Assembly (NCBI RefSeq): GCF_009362785.1
Contig: NZ_WHNQ01000020.1
Span: 1-64,000, forward strand
From: Paraburkholderia atlantica
GTDB taxonomy: Bacteria; Pseudomonadota; Gammaproteobacteria; Burkholderiales; Burkholderiaceae
DNA length: 64,000 bases
Direction of reading: 5' to 3'
How positions within the stretch are numbered: position 1 is the stretch's first letter; every line of letters starts with the position of its first letter. The translations under genes and the position numbers were made by a program. The notes below the pieces were generated by a model. It was given only the letters and a program-made list of their open reading frames with translations, was not told the DNA's origin and made no database searches. This document shows positions 34,576 through 43,259 of this stretch, piece after piece.

Positions 34576-36195
34576 TTAGCGTTGCAGCCAGACGTCGGCG
34601 AAACTCGCCGATACTCCGTCAGGGCCCGTCGTATGGTTATGGACCGCGCGCGAGTACACGGTCAGGTATTGCGGCGACACCAGGTTGATGTCCGGAAGAT
34701 CGTGTTCGAGAATGCGCTGAATCTGCGAGAAGAGCTGCTTGCGTCTGCTTTCATCGGTTTCCTCGGCGACCTGCGTGAACAGCAGGTCGATCTGTGGGTT
34801 GCTATAGTGCGAACCGTTCGTGAACGGCACGCCGCGCCGGAAGTTGTTGCTCGTATAGAGCCGCGCTACTCCGACCACCGGATCGAACAGGTTGCTCATG
34901 CCGTTGATCGAAAAGTCGAAGTCGCGGTCGGTATAGATACGTTTCAGATACGCGGGCAAATCCTGGCTGCGCACGGTGACCGCAATGCCGACCCGCGCCA
35001 GCGCGGATTTCACATAAGCGGCGGTGCGCGTGGGCAGATCGCCGATCGGCAGCGGGTCGACGGTCAGCGCGAAACGCGTACCGTCCGCCTTGCGCGGATA
35101 GCCGGCTTCGTCGAGCAGCGCGTTGGCGCGCTCCACGTTGAACGGATACGGCGTAGGTGCCGGGTCGTAGTAGGGGCTCGTCGGAATGATCGGACTGGCG
35201 AGCGGCGTCGCATAGCCGTAGAAGATTACCTTGCGGATCACGTCGCGATCGAGCGCCGACGCAATCGCCTGACGCACTGCGAGGTTCTTCAGTACAGGGT
35301 TGTCGAGATTGAACTCGATGCGCGTCACACCAGCCTGGAACTCATAGCCGCGCTGGTCGAGCGCGAGCTTCGGATTGCTTTTCAGCCGCTCGATATCGGA
35401 CAGCGGCACGGGCGTGTCGCCGCTCAGGTCGACCGAGCCGTCTTCGAACGCGACAGTGCGCGCGGCCGGATCGGTGATGACCTTGACGACGATCTTGTCG
35501 AGCAGGGGCTTGCCCTTGTCCCAGTAGTCGTCGTTGCGTGCATATTCGACGTAGCTGCCGCGCACCCATTTGACGAAGCGAAAGGGGCCCGTGCCGATCG
35601 GCGCGTTATTGGCTGGGTTGGTCAGCGGGTCGGTGCCTTCGTAAATGTGTTTCGGCACGATCGGCGTTTCCGACGACGAGAACGCCTTGATCAGATACGG
35701 CGCGGACTTCGACAGCGTGACGACGACTGTATACGGGTCCGGCGTCGTCACAGCGGTGACGTTCGCGAAGGTGGTTTTGGCGCGCGGGTGGACTTGCCTG
35801 AGCGTCTGGATCGAATACGCGACATCGGCGGACGTGAAAGGCTGACCGTCGTGCCATTTCACGTCGTGACGCAAACGAAAAACGTATTTGCGGCTGTCGT
35901 CGCTGACTTCCCACGACGTCGCGAGCGAAGCTTTCGGCTGCAACCTGAAGTCGTATTCGAGCAGACCTTCGACGACTTTTGGGCTGACCTTCAGCACATT
36001 GGTCGCGGTAGTCGCGAGATCGACGAGAGCGGTGGGCTCCGGCGTGACGACGAAATTGAGTGTGCCGCCGCGCGTTTGGGCGTGAGCGTGACAAACAGAG
36101 AGAGCGACCAGCAGCGCGGCCGCGAATCCGAGCGCGCCATTGACAAGGCGCGCACCGCCCCGGCGCGGCGCCGCCTGCGATGTGACGTATGCCAT
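34576..36195 (-). CDS. ABC transporter substrate-binding protein, SBP_bac_5
   Basis: I chose the start at 36195 (MAYVTSQAAPRRGGARLVNG), followed by a signal peptide ALGFAAALLVALSVCHAHA and mature GGTLNFVVTPEPTALVDLA. The frame remains open to 36288 but would overlap the desulfinase gene. The 539-residue protein shares RLRHDVKWHDGQPFTSADVAYS, HPRAKTTFANVTAVTTPDPYT and GTGPFRFVKWVRGSYVEY with its paralogues. It follows the DszB-like gene by 46 bases. It is a periplasmic receptor for the compound this operon metabolises, presumably using the importer at 26498-30276. Confidence 0.9.
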   Translation of the reverse strand: MAYVTSQAAPRRGGARLVNGALGFAAALLVALSVCHAHAQTRGGTLNFVVTPEPTALVDLATTATNVLKVSPKVVEGLLEYDFRLQPKASLATSWEVSDDSRKYVFRLRHDVKWHDGQPFTSADVAYSIQTLRQVHPRAKTTFANVTAVTTPDPYTVVVTLSKSAPYLIKAFSSSETPIVPKHIYEGTDPLTNPANNAPIGTGPFRFVKWVRGSYVEYARNDDYWDKGKPLLDKIVVKVITDPAARTVAFEDGSVDLSGDTPVPLSDIERLKSNPKLALDQRGYEFQAGVTRIEFNLDNPVLKNLAVRQAIASALDRDVIRKVIFYGYATPLASPIIPTSPYYDPAPTPYPFNVERANALLDEAGYPRKADGTRFALTVDPLPIGDLPTRTAAYVKSALARVGIAVTVRSQDLPAYLKRIYTDRDFDFSINGMSNLFDPVVGVARLYTSNNFRRGVPFTNGSHYSNPQIDLLFTQVAEETDESRRKQLFSQIQRILEHDLPDINLVSPQYLTVYSRAVHNHTTGPDGVSASFADVWLQR

Positions 36196-36241
36196 CGTAT
36201 GGTTGTGCGAGAAGAGAAAAGGGAAGAAAGCCGCAACGGGC

Positions 36242-37303
36242 TCAGACCGTGGCGCGCATAGTCGCGTCACGGCGCGCGAGTGCGGCACGCAGCGGCGCGG
36301 GTTCGACCCATTCGTCGAAATCGAAGTCCGTTGGAATGAATCCCCACTTGAACAGGAACTGCTTGAAGTCGGCGAGCGCCGCCAACGCTTGCGGATCGAG
36401 TCCGATGCTCAATTGCCGATGCAGTCCGCCCGGATAGGCTCGCTCGACCCAATGTTCCGCACTGCGCGTTTCGCGCGCCACGTAGTGCGCGATGTCGCCC
36501 GCATGGCGTTGCGCCCAGTCGCCGGTGTCGAGCGTGCGGGCCAGCACCCGCTCGACCAGATCGGGGCGCTCGCGCAGCAGTTGCGCGTCGACGGTCAACG
36601 GCCGCGGCGTACCATTGTTCGCGTGCAGCAGCCGATTAGGCTGGGCGCTGATATCGATCAGGACCTTCGCGTTCAGCAGGTTTGCGATGTCGAGCCCGGT
36701 CGCGCCTTTGACGAACACGACGTCGGCCTCGCCGCGCAGCAGTGCTTCGGCTTCGCGGGCGAATTCGTGAGAGCGCTGCGCGTCCAGCCAGTCAGCGAGC
36801 GGGGCGTCGGCAGCAGGCTTGGCGTCTTCGAGGCCGCGCGGCGTATGCGGGAGGTCGACCAGATCGACGTCTTCGAGTTGCAGGCCAAGCGCGCCGAGCA
36901 ATGACGTGAAGCCACGCAAGGCAGTCGCTCGATGGAAGTCGACCACGCTTGCGCGTGCATTGAGCGGAAAGCCGAAGCGGCATCCTGCCAGCGCTTCCGC
37001 GCTGGCATCGAGTTGCCGGTCGAGCGTGATCAGCGCCTGGAATTCATCCACCCAGCTCAGCCCGATCAGTCGTGTTTCGCTGCCTTGCGAACGCGCCCAT
37101 AGCGCCGGAATATTGCCACCCTGCCGAAACGACCATGGCTGCGTGTGCGTGAAGTGCGAGCGCCGCACGGTGGCGTCGTCGGCGTCCTGGAGCGCCTTCA
37201 CGTCGATGCCGTCGGCGGCGAATTCCTGTTCGAGCCAGCCTTTCTGTACGGTTATGCCGAACGGCGTGGGGGCAGGGCAGCGGGTGTACCAGAGTCGGCT
37301 CAT
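36242..37303 (-). CDS. DszB-like sulfinate desulfinase (SsuA-like fold)
   Basis: The 353-residue protein matches 2'-hydroxybiphenyl-2-sulfinate desulfinase (DszB) of Rhodococcus in pattern and length. The DszB catalytic cysteine (Cys27 in SNCPVPNA) corresponds to Cys9 in TRCPAPTPF. His60, Arg70 and Gly73 of DszB correspond to His50, Arg60 and Gly63 in HFTHTQPWSFRQGGNIPALW, with the same spacing. DszB uses this cysteine to remove sulfite from a sulfinate. There is no signal peptide, unlike true SsuA receptors, so it acts in the cytoplasm. It follows the LLM monooxygenase by 32 bases and precedes a binding protein. Similarity to characterised DszB beyond the active-site region looks modest, so the substrate is probably different. 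Confidence 0.85.
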   Translation of the reverse strand: MSRLWYTRCPAPTPFGITVQKGWLEQEFAADGIDVKALQDADDATVRRSHFTHTQPWSFRQGGNIPALWARSQGSETRLIGLSWVDEFQALITLDRQLDASAEALAGCRFGFPLNARASVVDFHRATALRGFTSLLGALGLQLEDVDLVDLPHTPRGLEDAKPAADAPLADWLDAQRSHEFAREAEALLRGEADVVFVKGATGLDIANLLNAKVLIDISAQPNRLLHANNGTPRPLTVDAQLLRERPDLVERVLARTLDTGDWAQRHAGDIAHYVARETRSAEHWVERAYPGGLHRQLSIGLDPQALAALADFKQFLFKWGFIPTDFDFDEWVEPAPLRAALARRDATMRATV

Positions 37304-37335
37304 TCAATCACCTTTGAGTTGGTAGATGTGGCCAG

Positions 37336-38556
37336 TTAGAGGCGCAGGCCCGCTTCCCGTAGTAGCGGCAGCACGCGCGCGCCGAAGAATTCGAGGTCCG
37401 GCTGGAAGTCGAAGAAGCTCAACTGCACGCCGTCGATACCCGCGTGATGCAGGCGCACGATGTATTCGGCAATCTGCTGCGGCGCGCCTACGATCGAGAT
37501 GTTGCCGCCGACTGCCCGGGCGGCCGCCTGGTTTCGTTGCTCGGCATTGCCTCGCCACGCGTGGGCGTCACTATCGAAGCGATGGAAGCTCCCTTCGTCG
37601 CCATGCGCGACGATCGCGTCGCGATAAGCGAGTGCTTCGGCTTCGGTCTCGCGGCAAATCACCATCGGGTTGATCAGAGTGCGGACTTTGCGTCCGTACT
37701 TCGCGGCGGTCGCCTTCACGCGCGCCGTGTGGGGCGGCAACGCCGCCAGCGCCGCTTCGATTTCTGAGCCAGCGGGGCTGGTGATGAACACGACGTCCGA
37801 GTAACGCGCGGCGAAGTCGATCCCAGCGCCAGATCCCGTCGCATTCACGAGCAGCGGGCGCCCGTATTGCGGCTTTGGGGTCACGAACGCCTTGTCGAGC
37901 TTCCAGCTCGACAGCTCGGGCACGAAGCTGAAGTTCTCCGGTTGTGACCATAGCTGTTGCACCGCGTCGAGAAACTCGCCCGCCAGTTCATAGCGGCGGT
38001 CATGTTCGATGCGCTGCCAACCGAACATTTCGTGTTCGACCGCGCGATGGCCGGTCACGACATTGATGCCCCAGCGCCCCTTTGAAATGTGATCGAGCGT
38101 CGCGGAGAACTTCGCGAAGTGCAACGGATGCCACGGGCCATAAAGCACGTGGCTGGTAGCAACAAGAATGATGCGTTCGGTGCGCGCGGTCATCGCTGCA
38201 AGCGACATGAACGAGTCGAGGGCCTGACCGTTGAAGACGCCACCATAGCCGCCCTTCGGCAGCCACTGGGACAGCGCGAACACCAGATCGAAGCCGAGGC
38301 TCTCGGCCTTTTGCACGAGCGCCAGGTTGTAGTCGAAGTTCCAGTCGGTGGTGCGGGGCAACGTCGAGGCGCTCCAGCCACCTGCCTGAATCGGCAGGAA
38401 TAGGCCGAGCAGCAACGGCTGCTCGAGAGCGCGGGCAACCGGACTATCGTTGAATTCCACGGGCGAGCGCACCGGCACGAAGGCAGTGGCGTCGCGCGTG
38501 CTGTCCGATGATTGCGCCGACGCTTGCGGCTGAGAGGCGAGAATGGATTGGGTCAC
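37336..38556 (-). CDS. LLM flavin-dependent monooxygenase, SfnG/RutA-like
   Basis: This 406-residue luciferase-like enzyme belongs to a different subgroup from the NtaA/DszA members. It starts with a GTG codon at 38556 and has a 45-residue variable N-terminus before LLLGLFLPIQAGGWSAS. Group markers are TDWNFDYNLALVQKAESLGFD, LDHISKGRWGINVVTGH, EHDRRYELAGEFLDAVQQLW and PQQIAEYIVRLHHAGIDGVQLSFFDF. These resemble dimethyl sulfone monooxygenase SfnG and RutA. It is expected to use FMNH2 and O2 to split a C-S (sulfone) bond. It sits between an SfnB/DszC-like and a DszB-like gene, the place DszA has in the known pathway. Confidence 0.9.
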   Translation of the reverse strand: MTQSILASQPQASAQSSDSTRDATAFVPVRSPVEFNDSPVARALEQPLLLGLFLPIQAGGWSASTLPRTTDWNFDYNLALVQKAESLGFDLVFALSQWLPKGGYGGVFNGQALDSFMSLAAMTARTERIILVATSHVLYGPWHPLHFAKFSATLDHISKGRWGINVVTGHRAVEHEMFGWQRIEHDRRYELAGEFLDAVQQLWSQPENFSFVPELSSWKLDKAFVTPKPQYGRPLLVNATGSGAGIDFAARYSDVVFITSPAGSEIEAALAALPPHTARVKATAAKYGRKVRTLINPMVICRETEAEALAYRDAIVAHGDEGSFHRFDSDAHAWRGNAEQRNQAAARAVGGNISIVGAPQQIAEYIVRLHHAGIDGVQLSFFDFQPDLEFFGARVLPLLREAGLRL

Positions 38557-38720
38557 AGTTATTGTCCGTGCCGTTTGACGTAAAAGGCGCTTGTTATTTC
38601 AAGCGCTCGGCTATCTTGCATCGTGGTTGGCGCCAGGCGTCCGGATCACACCTGGGTGCAAGCCATCGGAAATCGCGTCAACGCAGTAGATCACGCGCGT
38701 CGCAAGCGCGCACGTGGGTT

Positions 38721-39962
38721 TCAGGTCTGACCGTTGGGTGAAGGACGCACGCCGTTGAGATAGAAGTTGCCAACAGCGGCGTATTTCCAGCGCACCGGAT
38801 CATGCACGGTGTGAACTCGCGCGTTGCGCCAGTGCCGGTCGAGATTGAATGTCGGATGCGTCGAGCGGGTTCCGGCCAATTCGAACAGCTTGCTGCTCGC
38901 TTCGATCGCGATTTCGGTAGTCAATGCCTTGGCTTGCGCTACGGCGATCGACGCGGCCGCAATCGAGTCCGGCCCAATATCGGCGAGACAGCGATCGATC
39001 TCGCGACCGGCGCGTTCCATCATCGCTTCGGCCGCGTGCAGACGCGTCGTCAATTCGCCAAGCTGATGGATCACATAGGGATCGGCGCCGAGGGGCGAGA
39101 TGGCGCTCGACGACGAAGCCGCGTCGCGTTCGCGAATAAAGGCGATCGTCGCGTCGATCGCGGCGCGCGCAATGCCCGCGTCGATGCCGACATGGCTGAT
39201 CTGTGTGACCGCGTTTTGCGGCCAGTGCGCGTAGCTTTGGTGAATCGGTAGCACGTTGAGCGCGGGCACCCACACGTCGTCGAAAATCACAGTTCCGCTT
39301 GCCGTGATTTTCTGCCCGAAGCTTTGCCAGTCGTCGATGATCTTCATGCCTGGGTGACCGGCCGGGACCACCGCCACAGTGCGACGCCCTTCCTGGTCTT
39401 GGCCGATGGTCGACACATAGTCGGCGAATAGCGCGCCGGTCGAATAGAGTTTGGTGCCGGACAAGCGGAAGCCGTCTTGCTCCGGTGTGATGGTCATCGC
39501 GCAGCCGCTGGGTTGCCGTGCCCCGACGTCGACATTCGCATTGCCAAAGCGAGCACCGCCCAGAATCTCGCCGAGAAAGAACGACCGCTGTTGCGCGTTA
39601 CCGGTTTTCCAGATCCAGAATACCGCGCTGTTATGGTTCTGCTGGATCTGCGCGATCGACGGGTCGGCTTCCGCGAGGATCGCGAATACGCGCGCGACGG
39701 TCGAGTAGGAAACTTGTGCCCCCCCGTATTCGCGCGGCACCGTCATGGCCCACAGTCCCGCACCAGAGCAGGCATCGAGCTCGGCGAAAGGCAGGATGCG
39801 TTCGCTATCGCGGCGCGACGCGTCGAGCGCGAAGCGCTCGGCGAGCGCTCGCGCGGTGCGCAGCGCTTCATCGTCGGATTTGAGTATGCGCGCCGGTGAA
39901 TATGCGCGTGGGGTGGCTCGGGCGCTCTCTTCGAACGCGACGACTGAAGCGCGGGCGGTCAT
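38721..39962 (-). CDS. sfnB: SfnB-family sulfur acquisition oxidoreductase (DszC-like)
   Basis: The 413-residue protein starts at the ATG at 39962 with AGGAG seven bases upstream. It has the acyl-CoA dehydrogenase fold. SfnB-family signatures are GLWAMTVPREYGGAQVSY, ADPSIAQIQQNHNSAVFWIW, LSGTKLYSTGALFADYVSTIGQD and the end HDPVRWKYAAVGNFYLNG. The SfnB family (TIGR04022) is tied to dimethyl sulfone and other sulfur-acquisition clusters and, by analogy with DszC, to S-oxygenation using reduced flavin. It is the first gene of the seven-gene minus operon, 164 bases before the next gene. That larger gap may carry a second promoter. Confidence 0.9.
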   Translation of the reverse strand: MTARASVVAFEESARATPRAYSPARILKSDDEALRTARALAERFALDASRRDSERILPFAELDACSGAGLWAMTVPREYGGAQVSYSTVARVFAILAEADPSIAQIQQNHNSAVFWIWKTGNAQQRSFFLGEILGGARFGNANVDVGARQPSGCAMTITPEQDGFRLSGTKLYSTGALFADYVSTIGQDQEGRRTVAVVPAGHPGMKIIDDWQSFGQKITASGTVIFDDVWVPALNVLPIHQSYAHWPQNAVTQISHVGIDAGIARAAIDATIAFIRERDAASSSSAISPLGADPYVIHQLGELTTRLHAAEAMMERAGREIDRCLADIGPDSIAAASIAVAQAKALTTEIAIEASSKLFELAGTRSTHPTFNLDRHWRNARVHTVHDPVRWKYAAVGNFYLNGVRPSPNGQT

Positions 39963-40029
39963 CGACGACTCCTGGCAGTCCATTCAGGAACGGGGCTAAG
40001 GCTTAACGCGGGATGGCTTTCAAATGGGA

Positions 40030-40225
40030 GATGCGGTGCCGCTTCTTCCGAGGTCACGACGACGCTGTCTGCCAGCCCGTCACCGGTACCCAGCATGATA
40101 GGAATATCCGGTGAGATCCGGCCCCTAGCGAGCACGATCACGCTCCGCGAGCAGCAACGCTTCATCGACGTCATGCTTGACCAGCACAACGGCAGGGCGG
40201 CGGTGTTGCCACAGCCTCGGCGCTC
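40030..40225 (-). pseudogene. Remnant of an SsuB-type ABC ATPase (C-terminal part)
   Basis: On the minus strand, RLWQHRRPAVVLVKHDVDEALLLAER precedes a one-base deletion, after which VIVLARGRIS and DIPI continue in a shifted frame. These match the post-Walker-B region of SsuB ATPases, such as RHRPAVLLVTHDVDEAIHLADRVVVL encoded at 63180-63935. The Walker A, signature and Walker B regions are absent. The fragment lies in the 579-base gap (39963-40541) between sfnB and the OsmC gene. The remaining sequence there, at 39963-40029 and 40226-40541, shows no gene and is AT-rich near 40380-40420. Confidence 0.65.
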
Positions 40226-40541
40226 CTGCGGACACGATGCGTTCTCAGTGCCTGTGGCGAAAGAAAATCGGTTTTTACAGTCATATCCGATGCATTGACA
40301 TACAAAGTTCGCTTTAGAGCAGAAACTCTCTAGGCAGCGCTGAGCAAAAATGTACCGGTAAGCAAATTCATTCGACAACAAACAATAATTTCTATTCTTA
40401 TATGCGCGTTTATCGGGAGATCAGCGAAACCGACGCATGGATTTAAGCAAAGCAGAATTGCTTCGTTCGTGGACCCACGGCAGCTGGCTATGCTGTGCGG
40501 CGAATCCCCACTCGCACTTTCAACGATCGATCCATTCATTC

Positions 40542-41075
40542 ATGACGACGCTAAACGAGTATCTTCAGCAAAAACGCATTGCATGGCTCGCCAAACGCGA
40601 AGCGGCGCGCACCGACCCGAATGTCAAGGCTAACCAGCTGAAGGCCAACGTGCGTGCCTTGGGACGCAGCGGCGTACGCGAAATTCGTATCCGCGACTTT
40701 CAGGTCATCAGCGACAGCCCCGCTGATTTCGCCGGCTACAACCTCGGACCAGCATCGCCTGAATTACAGCTCGGTGTGCTGGGGAGTTGCCTGACGCATA
40801 TCACGCTGATTCAGGCTGCCGAGCGGCAGTTGCGGATAGATTCAATCGATGTCGAGGTGACCGGTGAACAGCATCCGCTCGCACAGCAACCGGGTTTCGA
40901 GCATGTGCCCATCTTTCCGCACAACATCCGCTATACGCTCGATATCGTGTCGCCGGAACCACCCGAAGCGATTCGCGCGCTGCATGAAGCTGTGGAGGCG
41001 GTTTGCCCGATCTACAACCTGCTGAAGAACCCGCAGTCGATCGTCGGTGAATTGCGGCACGTGAGCGCGGCGTAG
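40542..41075 (+). CDS. OsmC/Ohr family protein
   Basis: The 177-residue protein starts at MTTLNEYLQQKRIAWLAKREAAR. The frame is open further upstream to 40437, but the internal start gives the expected family length. Two conserved cysteines, Cys83 in LGVLGSCLTHITL and Cys155 in AVCPIYNLL, form the peroxidatic/resolving pair of OsmC-type peroxiredoxins, which reduce organic hydroperoxides. It is transcribed away from the sfnB operon and towards tauD. It probably protects against peroxide leakage from flavin oxygenases, although OsmC proteins acting on other thiols or persulfides are known. Confidence 0.85.
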   Translation: MTTLNEYLQQKRIAWLAKREAARTDPNVKANQLKANVRALGRSGVREIRIRDFQVISDSPADFAGYNLGPASPELQLGVLGSCLTHITLIQAAERQLRIDSIDVEVTGEQHPLAQQPGFEHVPIFPHNIRYTLDIVSPEPPEAIRALHEAVEAVCPIYNLLKNPQSIVGELRHVSAA

Positions 41076-41420
41076 CTAGCGTTCGGTGCGCGTGGGTGCA
41101 ACGGTAGTTTTTAGCTGCCAGCCAGTGCGTTATTGCAATCTGATGTGAGCGCCCCCTCTGACGGGCCGGATATTTCACGCTCGAAACATGCAAACAGCGT
41201 TGCAACAAGCAGTACGGTTGCAATCTGCCCGTGCGATGCATGACAGCGCCCTGGCGGCGCGTTGTGTGAGCGGGTAGAGATGGGATCTCCTGAGCGGTCG
41301 ATGGACGGTTTAGCCGTGTAGCGACGGTAAGTCCATCGCTGGCGCTCCTCGCCGAGCGGCCATCGGAGGCATGGTGTTGAAGGGTGCCATGCCTTTTCGG
41401 AGGTGCGGCGGCCGCTGCGC
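41076..41420. other. Intergenic region upstream of the second promoter module
   Basis: These 345 bases follow the OsmC gene and precede the regulatory module at 41421. No gene, repeat or remnant could be identified in either strand. Confidence 0.35.
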
Positions 41421-41500
41421 AACGCCATTTCATTGCATCTGCGCGAATAACCTAAGTGGAAATGAGTCGTTATTGGCACGCGGGGGCATCCCTATACTGA
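41421..41500 (+). promoter_or_regulatory. Shared promoter module (copy 2), ATAAC/TATACT type
   Basis: This block is the counterpart of 7061-7140 and aligns with it without a gap. ATTGCA is at 41432-41437, CGCGAATAAC at 41442-41451, TAAG at 41453-41456 and CCTATACTG at 41491-41499. TATACT is a good -10. The TauD-type gene starts at 41625, 126 bases after the -10. The sequences between and around the modules are otherwise unrelated, which argues for conserved regulation. Confidence 0.6.
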
Positions 41501-41624
41501 CTCGCCGGCAAACGCAAGCAACGTGTCCCCAAGATCGCGAATGATCGATCTGCGCGTTGCACGGCGCCACGTCACCAATACCCCGACGCACGTCGCGCGG
41601 AAAGCGCCGCGACCAAGGAGAGAA

Positions 41625-42575
41625 ATGATGAGTGCAGCCCGCATTACGGAGGAAGCCGAATTCCAGGTCAGCCCGCTGTCGGCGCATATCGGCGCGGAAA
41701 TCAGCGGAGTCGATCTGACCCGACCGCTTGAACAGAAAGAGGTTCGCGCGATCCGCGCCGCGTTGCTGAAGTGGCGCGTCCTGTTCTTTCGCGAGCAGTT
41801 TATGAGCCATGAGCAGCATGTTGCGTTTTCCGCTCAATTCGGCGAGCTGACGGTCGGGCATCCGGTATTCGGCCACGTCGAAGGGCACCCACAGATTTAC
41901 TCGATTTCGAAGTTCCGCAGGGCGACGCGCTTCGAAGGGCAACCACTGCTGCGGCCATGGACCGGCTGGCACACCGACGTGACGGCCGCCGTCAATCCTC
42001 CGTTCGCGTCGATTCTGCGCGGCGTCACGATTCCGCCGTACGGCGGCGACACGCAATGGACGAACCTCGTCATCGCCTATGAAAAGCTGTCCGAGCCGCT
42101 GCGCAAGTTCGTCGACGGTTTGCGCGGCGTGCATCGCTTTGCGCCACCGCAGGGCGCGAAAGGCACTGACGCGTTTGCGTCGGCGGTCGAGCAGCATACG
42201 CTCGTCAGCGAGCATCCGATCGTGCGCGTGCATCCGGAGACCGGCGAGCGCGCGCTATACGTGAGCCCCGGCTTTCTCAAGCAGATCGTCGGACTGGCGC
42301 CACGCGAAAGCCAGGTGCTGCTCGAACTGCTGTGGGAGCACGTGACACGACCGGAATTCACCGTGCGCTTCAAATGGGAAGCGGGCAGCGTGGCGTTCTG
42401 GGACAACCGCACGACTGCACATCTCGCGCCGACCGACATCTTCGATCTCGACTTCGACCGGCAGTTGTATCGCACGACGCTCGTCGGTGACGTGCCGGTC
42501 GGGCCGGACGGAAGGCCGTCGGTGTCGCTCGAAGGTTCGCCGATGGGAGCGGCCGCAGCCATTGCGCTGAACTGA
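41625..42575 (+). CDS. TauD/TfdA family Fe(II)/2-oxoglutarate dioxygenase
   Basis: The 316-residue protein starts at an ATG doublet (41625 or 41628) behind AAGGAG at 41615. The iron ligands are visible: His116 and Asp118 in TGWHTDVTA and the distal His in WDNRTTAHLAPTD. An Arg near DFDRQLYRTTLVG would bind 2-oxoglutarate. Enzymes of this family hydroxylate the carbon next to a sulfonate (taurine) or sulfate ester and so release sulfite or sulfate. The shared promoter module upstream suggests coregulation with the DszC-like gene at 7216. Substrate is unproven. Confidence 0.9.
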   Translation: MMSAARITEEAEFQVSPLSAHIGAEISGVDLTRPLEQKEVRAIRAALLKWRVLFFREQFMSHEQHVAFSAQFGELTVGHPVFGHVEGHPQIYSISKFRRATRFEGQPLLRPWTGWHTDVTAAVNPPFASILRGVTIPPYGGDTQWTNLVIAYEKLSEPLRKFVDGLRGVHRFAPPQGAKGTDAFASAVEQHTLVSEHPIVRVHPETGERALYVSPGFLKQIVGLAPRESQVLLELLWEHVTRPEFTVRFKWEAGSVAFWDNRTTAHLAPTDIFDLDFDRQLYRTTLVGDVPVGPDGRPSVSLEGSPMGAAAAIALN

Positions 42576-42662
42576 GTCGCAGATCGCTCGTCGGGCGGTC
42601 CGGTTCGTCGACGCGCGCGCCGCGAAGCCCGGTGACGGCGACGCGCCCCGCAAGCGGCGCGC

Positions 42663-43259
42663 TCAGAGCGCGAAACGGCCTTCCGCGACGAATGTCGGTA
42701 GCGGATTGCGCGGGCTCGGCGCCTCGCGCTTTTGCAGGGCTTCAGGCAACGAAGCTTTGTCACCAGCGCGACCGATGGCAACGGCCGCCTCGATCGCATA
42801 GTCCTCGGGGATCGCCAGTTCCGCGCGGATATGCTCGCGTTCGATGCCGGCAAGACCGTGTGCCTTCCACCCGGAGAGGCTTGCCTGCAGCGCGAAGTAA
42901 CCCCACGCGGCGCCTGTATCGAACGAATGCGACGCGAGCGGCACTTCCGTTGCGGCCCCCGGTGGCGTGAACGTGCGCTTCGACAGCACGATCAGGATCG
43001 CGGCGGCATATTGTGCCCAGCCGCGGTTGAACTCGTTCAGGAAGCCCAGAAAGCGCGTCCAGTGCTCCGTGTCGCGGCGCGCATAGACGAACCGCCACGG
43101 CTGCGAGTTATACGACGAGGGCGCCCAGCGGGCCGCTTCGAGAAAGGTTAGCAACGTCGATTCTGGAATGGTGTCGTTTGTGAACGCGCGCGGCGACCAG
43201 CGTTCGAGAAATTGCCTGTCGATCGGATACTCGGCGGTACGGGAGTTTGAGGTGGTCAT
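42663..43259 (-). CDS. Nitroreductase family protein
   Basis: The 198-residue protein is of the FMN-dependent nitroreductase family. RQFLERWSPRAFTNDTIPESTLLTFLEAARWAPSSYNSQPWRFVYAR contains the RSPRAF-type FMN phosphate loop and the APSSYNSQPW segment. The second half has TGAAWGYFALQASLSGWKAHGLAGIE, and the C-terminus carries AIGRAGDKASLPEALQKREAPSPRNPLPTFVAEG. Many such proteins reduce quinones or nitro compounds and some supply reduced flavin. In this island it is a candidate flavin reductase for the two-component monooxygenases, which is inference only. It is divergent from the small gene at 43510. Confidence 0.88.
   Translation of the reverse strand: MTTSNSRTAEYPIDRQFLERWSPRAFTNDTIPESTLLTFLEAARWAPSSYNSQPWRFVYARRDTEHWTRFLGFLNEFNRGWAQYAAAILIVLSKRTFTPPGAATEVPLASHSFDTGAAWGYFALQASLSGWKAHGLAGIEREHIRAELAIPEDYAIEAAVAIGRAGDKASLPEALQKREAPSPRNPLPTFVAEGRFAL

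Noticed and set aside
34582..36261. Long plus-strand reading frame of 559 codons opposite the third binding protein
   Set aside because: Same reason: it mirrors the codon pattern of the gene on the other strand and lacks protein motifs.
36242..37303. Annotation of the DszB-like protein as an SsuA-type periplasmic receptor
   Set aside because: It has no signal peptide and carries the desulfinase Cys/His/Arg residues; the receptor fold is shared, but function is better explained as DszB-like.
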